From: Talaromyces rugulosus
Taxonomy: Eukaryota; Ascomycota; Eurotiomycetes; Eurotiales; Trichocomaceae
Assembly: GCF_013368755.1 (NCBI RefSeq)
Contig: NC_049561.1
Coordinates: 7,068,001 to 7,132,000, forward strand
DNA: 64,000 bases
Direction: 5' to 3'
Shown here in pieces: positions 59,108 through 64,000 of the stretch. The notes under the pieces were generated by a model that worked only from the letters and a program-made list of their open reading frames with translations, made no database searches and was not told the DNA's origin. The position numbers were made by a program, and so were the translations under genes. Each line of letters begins with the position of its first letter. Position 1 is the first letter of the stretch.

Positions 59108-62100
59108 ATGATATCACCAAATCTGATGAATAGCCAGTCCATGATGGCTATCAAGAACCCTCGATCGCACGACGATTACATGGTTGGATGGATCTGTGTG
59201 TTGCTGCTGGAGATGGCGGCTGCAAAACTGATGTTGGACGTAATATATCTGACTTTATCTATTCTACTGATAGATCAAAATACATATATTCTTGGAAATA
59301 TTGGGGACTATAATATTGTTGTTATGTGTTTACTAGCTGGTGTATATAGCATTATCTCAGCTGTAATAATTGTGATTCAGCTACTGTCTAGCTTCTACTC
59401 TATCTACTTTGGTCTGTTGGTCGGCATTGGCGGTAGAGTGCCAAGTAGCAATATAGATATTCAACTAGGTGATATAGTTGTGAGTTAGCTAGAGGAAATA
59501 TTTGGAGGTGTGATATAATATGATCTTAGTAAAGTATTGAGTGGTGGTTAGTTTTAGTGGACTGATATGCTTAATTAGCTATTTAAGATTCTGTTAACTG
59601 TTCTTGTGACACTCTAAGCGCATTACCTTACTGAAGATAGTTAGGTTCACGAATTCTTTTTCAATATCTCAATCAAAACTCCTCGCCAAGCTGCAAACTT
59701 TGCACGACCAAGCCAAGAGGACTATTTATACCGAATAGAATACGACCATAGGTTATATAATATATGTGCTGACTGTGATCTATCTAAACTGATTTCCTGA
59801 CCTTCTAGAGGTCACAATAAACTAGTCATTTATTATGGACTTATTGTATCTGCAAATCAAGTAATGAAAGATGGTTGGCGGCGAGATCAGCTCGCGTAGA
59901 AATTTGAGGTATTCTGTGTAGAGATAGAAGCAGCAGGACTCATAAATGACTTTCTATGTCTAATCATTCAAAGCATCTGTGACTATACTGACTCCTACAA
60001 GAATAAGGAATGGTAAGGATATACAGCTGCTGTAGCGGTGGTGTATACTAAAGAGCTTCTTTTAGTGATGCCAATCAATCAGGTTGACAATACTCCGATG
60101 GCACGAAATACTCTGGCAGACTCTGGTATGTAGAGAGGTTCTACATTTCAATCTATAAAGGTTATCCAGTTGAATTTATTACTAAATAGTATTTTATCTT
60201 TTTTAGGTCATAGATTTCATGTCCCACTCGACCTTACCGATGTACCTGTGATTAAAAACTTCTTAGGACGAAACCAAGATTTAGAACGCCTTTGGCATCA
60301 TTTACAACCAGATAATTCGAAGTTATGAAAAGTCGCTATTATTCACGGGCTGGGGGATATGGGGAAGACACAACTAGCAATCCGCTTTGTATGAGATCAC
60401 AAGGATGACTTCACTGCCATCTTTTGGTTGAGTGGCAAGAGTCGAGAGACACTATTACAAGCTTTGAGCTCAGTCCTGTCTAGGTTACCAGGCCAAGGCC
60501 AGACCACCAAAGCAACAAATAAAGAAGAAATAGAACAACATGCTAGGCAAGCACTACAGTGGCTATCAATCCCAGGAAATCAACGCTGGCTGCTTATATT
60601 TGACAATATTGATCAATATTCACCAGTTCATGGAGGTCCTGGTGATGGATATGATATCAGCGAATTTTTTCCTACAGCGGATCATGGCTCTATTCTAATT
60701 ACATCCCGACTCCAGGTCTTAACTGATCTTGGAACATCTTTCCCGATCCAGAAGCTTGGAACGAAGGACGCCATCGAACTGCTCTTGCAAAGAAGTGGTA
60801 TGTCAGTTTAGAAACCGACTAGGGAAGAGGAGATTGATGCAGGTACTCGGCCTCTTTGTACAGTGGTCTAACGGAACTAATTGATGCAGATGTCACTGCC
60901 TTTGCTGGTTGTCTCGATGGGTTGCCGTTAGCCATTGTCATTGTAGGAGCATATATGCATGAAACTGGAACCAATATCAGTGAATATTTACAGTACTACC
61001 AGAAATCCTGGCATGATCTCTAGTCATATTCCAGGTCTGGACGATACTACCAGTAAGGTAATATACTACAAACATGGATGGTTTCTTATCATGAAATCAA
61101 GAAACGAAACCTGAATGCGGCAGAACTGCTACTTCTTCTTGCCCACTTCGATAATCGGGATATTTGGTATGAATTGGTGAAATGTGGCATACATAGCTTG
61201 ACTCAGCTAGTGTGGTTTAAGAGTGTTATATCAGATAGCTTTATCTTCAAAGAAGCTATAAGGACCCTTATTGGGTTCTCACTTATTGAAGTCAAGCAGC
61301 CAATGAGAAGCTACGCGATGTATTCTGTTGTACAAGAATGGTGCATTCACATTGCTGGCACAAAAAATAATGAGAAAGCAAGTCAATGGAATGAACTAGC
61401 AATGGTATCCATTGGACATATGGTACCTCTGAACAATATCCCGAATTACTGGGAGATCGAACGGCGATTGCTAGCTTATGCAGATTTTGTACAGTAGAGG
61501 TGGAAGGGCGATTGGCGGACTGATAATATCGCCATTTGGGGTGCATTCCTCGGCTTAGATAATCTCTACCGAGATCAAGGCAAGCTGAAGAAGGCGGAGG
61601 AGATGTACCAGCGAGCGCTGACAGGCCACAAGAAGGCATTGGGGCCAGACCATAAATCCACTCTTGATTCAGTCCATTGTCTTGGGAGTCTCTACGCTGA
61701 TCAAGGCAAGCTGAAGGAGATGAAGGAGATATACTAGTGAGCGCTGACAGACTACAAGAAAGCACTGGGATCAGACTACACATCCACTTTCAATTTAGTG
61801 AACAACCTTGGGGGTCTCTACGCTGATCAAGGTAAGCTGGAGGAGGCAGAGAAGATGTTCCAGCAAGCGCTGACAGGCTATAAGAAAGCACTGGGGTCAG
61901 ACCATACATCCACTCTCACTTCAGTCCATAACCTTGGGGTTCTTTACGCTGATCAAGGCAGGCAGAAGGAGGTGGAGAAGATGTTCCAGCAAGCGCTGAC
62001 AGGGCATAAGAAGGCACTAGGGCCAGACCACATATCCACTCTTAATTCAGTCTATAGCCTTGGAAGTCTCTACCAACGTCAAGGCAGGCAGAAGGAGGTG

Positions 62101-62475
62101 GAGGAGATGTACCAGCAAGCGCTGACAGGCTATAAGAAGGCATTAGGGCCAGACCACACATCCACTCTTGCTTCAGTCCATGGCCTTGGGGCTCTTTACG
62201 CTGATCAAGGCAGGCAGAAGGAGGCGGAGGAGATGTTCCAGCGAGCGTTGACAGGGTGTAAGAAGGCACTAGGGCCAGACTACATATCCACTCTCAATTC
62301 AGTCTATAGCCTTGGGAGTCTCTACCAACGTCAAGGCAGGCTGAAGGAGGCGGAGGAGATGTCCCAGCGAGCGCTGACAGGCTACAAGAAAGCATTGGGT
62401 CCAGACCATCACAAGACCCAGCGACTCACGAAGGAATTGAAACGCTTTCAAACATTAGTTAATCCGAATGTATAG
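59108..62475 (+). pseudogene. NLR-like gene: nucleoside phosphorylase / NB-ARC / TPR, decayed
   Basis: Fungal STAND (NLR-type) receptor organisation. PNP_UDP domain from 59108 (DDYMVGWICVLLLEMAAAK, LLVGIGGRVPSSNIDIQLGD) to about 60120 ([37 protein letters not shown]). A likely intron follows at about 60125-60210 (GTATGT..TTTTAG). NB-ARC from about 60240: FLGRNQDLERLWHHL, P-loop as GLGDMGKTQLA (third Gly now Asp), Walker B RWLLIFDNID, then SILITSRL. TPR repeats of the kinesin-light-chain type span about 61,550-62,440. In-frame stops (for example 59486-59488, 60326, 60811) and frame changes after 60811 disable it. Such proteins act in non-self recognition and programmed cell death in fungi. Confidence 0.85.
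61552..62440 (+). repeat. 126-bp TPR coding repeats
   Basis: About seven units of 42 codons (YADQGRQKEAEEMFQRALTG-type), nearly identical to each other. The last five units stay open from 61798 to 62475 although the domains before them are broken. High unit identity suggests repeat exchange, as in fungal NLR repeat domains. Confidence 0.8.
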
Positions 62476-63376
62476 TACTATGAGCTCTTTTTGAAAAGGA
62501 GGGCGTGGGATTAGTGATAAATTCAAATTCAAATTTTTGTTTTTAAGCATTTTTCCACGGGGGATCCTTCGAGAGACTTCTAGCAAACTGTTTGCTCTGC
62601 TCGCCTGATTTATCGCGTGCCGGGTCAATGAAAATTTTGTAACGTAACGACTTTGTAATAACAGATGACTAGTACCAGGTAATATAAAATATTAACTATG
62701 TTCAGACTAGTTGTTATATTAGAGTATCCACAGTGGGGCTGAATTGGTTTAAGAGAGTGTTTCGATGGTGAAGCCAGTTTCGAATCTCCCTGTATATATG
62801 TATATTTTTATCTGCTATATGTAGTCAACTAGCATCAAACCACCTGTGTAGTATCAATTGATACATGTAGGTTGTCTGTACCTATCAACTTCTAATTTGT
62901 TGTAGATATATAGTATCAATTGATGATATTGGTTTCAAGTGATTTATTATATCAAACAGTTGTGAATATTATTACATGCCTTGCTGCGCCAGCTGGAGTT
63001 AAGTAGTAGTTACACTTGTCCATTTGGATATATATATGTATACCAGTATCAAGTCAATGTTACTACATATGTACCCTCAACAGCTCAAGCGCTCCTATCA
63101 ACTACATATTTACATGTGGTAGAGCGAATTGATACATGGTAACATTAATCGATTGATTCAACTTTAAGTATACCGCCCGAGAACAAAGTGCCTTTTTAGC
63201 GAAATTACAGAAGTATATTTGTTATTTAACATATGGACTAGGTCGCAAAAAAAGCTTTTAATAATAAAAGTTGGATACCGCTGAAGAAAGCCTTTCAGTT
63301 TGCACCTAGTGCGGGTAAAGGTCCGAAGAAGTAAAGACATTCATAAGAAAAGCATTTCTTATAAGAAAACCATAAT
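62476..63376. other. intergenic, AT-rich
   Basis: 900 bp, no gene. Carries a terminal-repeat-like arm at 62731-62784 and several copies of TATCAATTGAT(A) between 62850 and 63140. Confidence 0.45.
62731..62784 (+). repeat. Terminal-repeat-like arm, third copy
   Basis: CAGTGGGGCTGAATTGG...AGAGAGTG...GGTGAAGCCAGTTTCGAA; same family as the arms near 58.3-58.7 kb, pointing to the right. Confidence 0.55.
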
Positions 63377-64000
63377 TCAGAGAATTTTGCCAAGGGCAAA
63401 TTCTTCTTGCTCTCTCTCGTTTTTGGCAAGAGTATTCACCGTCCACTGCCATAAATCCTCCTGTTTGACCTCGTCGTAGCTCACCTCACTGGACTTGATC
63501 TCTTTTTTACCTTCGTAATACAGACCACTCTTCCCTGCAACACTAGTTCCAACTGCAAGCAATGCCAAAGCCTCACCAGACTCCTTGGGCGTATGAATGT
63601 TGGGCGAAACAAGTAATCTCAACAGTGGAAGTATCTTGGGCAAAACACGGTTCCACAAAAACTTCGCGATGGCACTGTAATCTCGGGCTAGTCCTGTACC
63701 TGGCATCAGGCCTGGGTCAAAAGCAGTGACAGTCCAGTGTTTTCCCGAGTTTTCGTTGATGGCCGTAAATCGCCGGTGTAGAGCATACGTATAGAGTACA
63801 TTGGCTAATTTTGTGCTCGTGTAGCGCTGTTGTCCTGAGTTTTTGGCCGACTCTGGCGTTGGATGCGCGAGCTCTTCGGCTGAATTGTATGTTGAATCTG
63901 GCATGCCCGACTTTTGCGCTGGATCGTGCGTTCCACTTGACACGATAACGATTCGCGCGGTATCCGCAAGATGCGGTCTCAAGAGACTGAATAGCAAGGC
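63377..64000 (-). CDS. Short-chain dehydrogenase/reductase, C-terminal part (runs off the right edge)
   Basis: Classical SDR, retinol/protochlorophyllide-reductase-like. The 5' end with the TGxxxGIG cofactor motif is beyond the window. Visible: the beta strand RIVIVSSGTHDP with the catalytic Ser, the catalytic Tyr-Lys in RYTSTKLANVL, then AFDPGLMPGTGLARD (the PG motif) and a C-terminal part ending FALGKIL. Continuous frame of over 200 residues, no intron seen. Natural substrate unknown. Codon use and intact frame contrast with the RIP-decayed DNA to its left, marking a return to ordinary gene space. Confidence 0.85.
   Translation of the reverse strand, partial: ALLFSLLRPHLADTARIVIVSSGTHDPAQKSGMPDSTYNSAEELAHPTPESAKNSGQQRYTSTKLANVLYTYALHRRFTAINENSGKHWTVTAFDPGLMPGTGLARDYSAIAKFLWNRVLPKILPLLRLLVSPNIHTPKESGEALALLAVGTSVAGKSGLYYEGKKEIKSSEVSYDEVKQEDLWQWTVNTLAKNEREQEEFALGKIL

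Noticed and set aside
1..64000. CRISPR arrays, rRNA or tRNA genes
   Set aside because: None seen; repeats present are LTRs, inverted repeats and coding repeats.

Overview
The window is nuclear DNA of a filamentous ascomycete (Pezizomycotina). It shows short 50-100 bp introns with GT..AG ends, multidomain iterative PKS genes, Zn2Cys6 and C2H2 regulators, RIP-like decay of retroelements (C-to-T/G-to-A only, stops mostly TAA/TAG) and an NLR-type gene. I cannot name the species. The chemistry resembles azaphilone clusters of Eurotiales and Xylariales, but that is inference.

Region 1 (1-33661) is a biosynthetic gene cluster. From the left: the 5' end of an O-methyltransferase (leaving the window), an MFS exporter, an FSH1-type serine hydrolase, a large non-reducing PKS (NR-PKS 1: SAT-KS-AT-PT-ACP-CMeT-reductase), a secreted BBE-type FAD oxidase, a Tri3-like HxxxDG acyltransferase (AT1), an isochorismatase-like hydrolase, a dual C2H2/Zn2Cys6 regulator, a small pterin-dehydratase-like gene, a second HxxxDG acyltransferase (AT2), a second NR-PKS (NR-PKS 2: SAT-KS-AT-PT, broken ACP, ACP, no release domain) and an NAD(P)-dependent ketoreductase of the epimerase/DFR type. 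The simplest reading is that NR-PKS 1 makes a C-methylated aryl aldehyde. NR-PKS 2 would make an orsellinate-like aryl acid left on its ACP. An HxxxDG acyltransferase would join the two, with redox tailoring by the BBE oxidase and ketoreductase. This is the logic of mitorubrin-type azaphilone esters. No flavin monooxygenase is visible in the window. A motif CGGAGT(TT)/(AA)ACTCCG recurs in front of nearly every cluster gene, in one place as a perfect inverted repeat, and looks like the regulon operator.

Region 2 (33662-44907) holds a small tail-anchored protein of unknown function, a broken kelch-protein fragment, a Zn2Cys6 regulator with an 18-bp microexon, about 4 kb without a gene, and a secreted protein built of 45-residue repeats.

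Region 3 (45197-58266) is a 13.07-kb Ty3/gypsy LTR retrotransposon on the minus strand, with 548-bp LTRs and a 5-bp target duplication. It is split inside its RNase H by a second, 6.0-kb Ty3/gypsy element with 272-bp LTRs. Both are RIP-decayed. The outer one also carries a decayed antisense reading frame next to its 3' LTR. It landed inside a terminal-repeat-like sequence that recurs twice to the right.

Region 4 (58267-64000) has a 131-bp inverted repeat, a decayed nucleoside phosphorylase/NB-ARC/TPR (NLR-like) gene with an open TPR tail, and the 3' part of a short-chain dehydrogenase running off the right edge.
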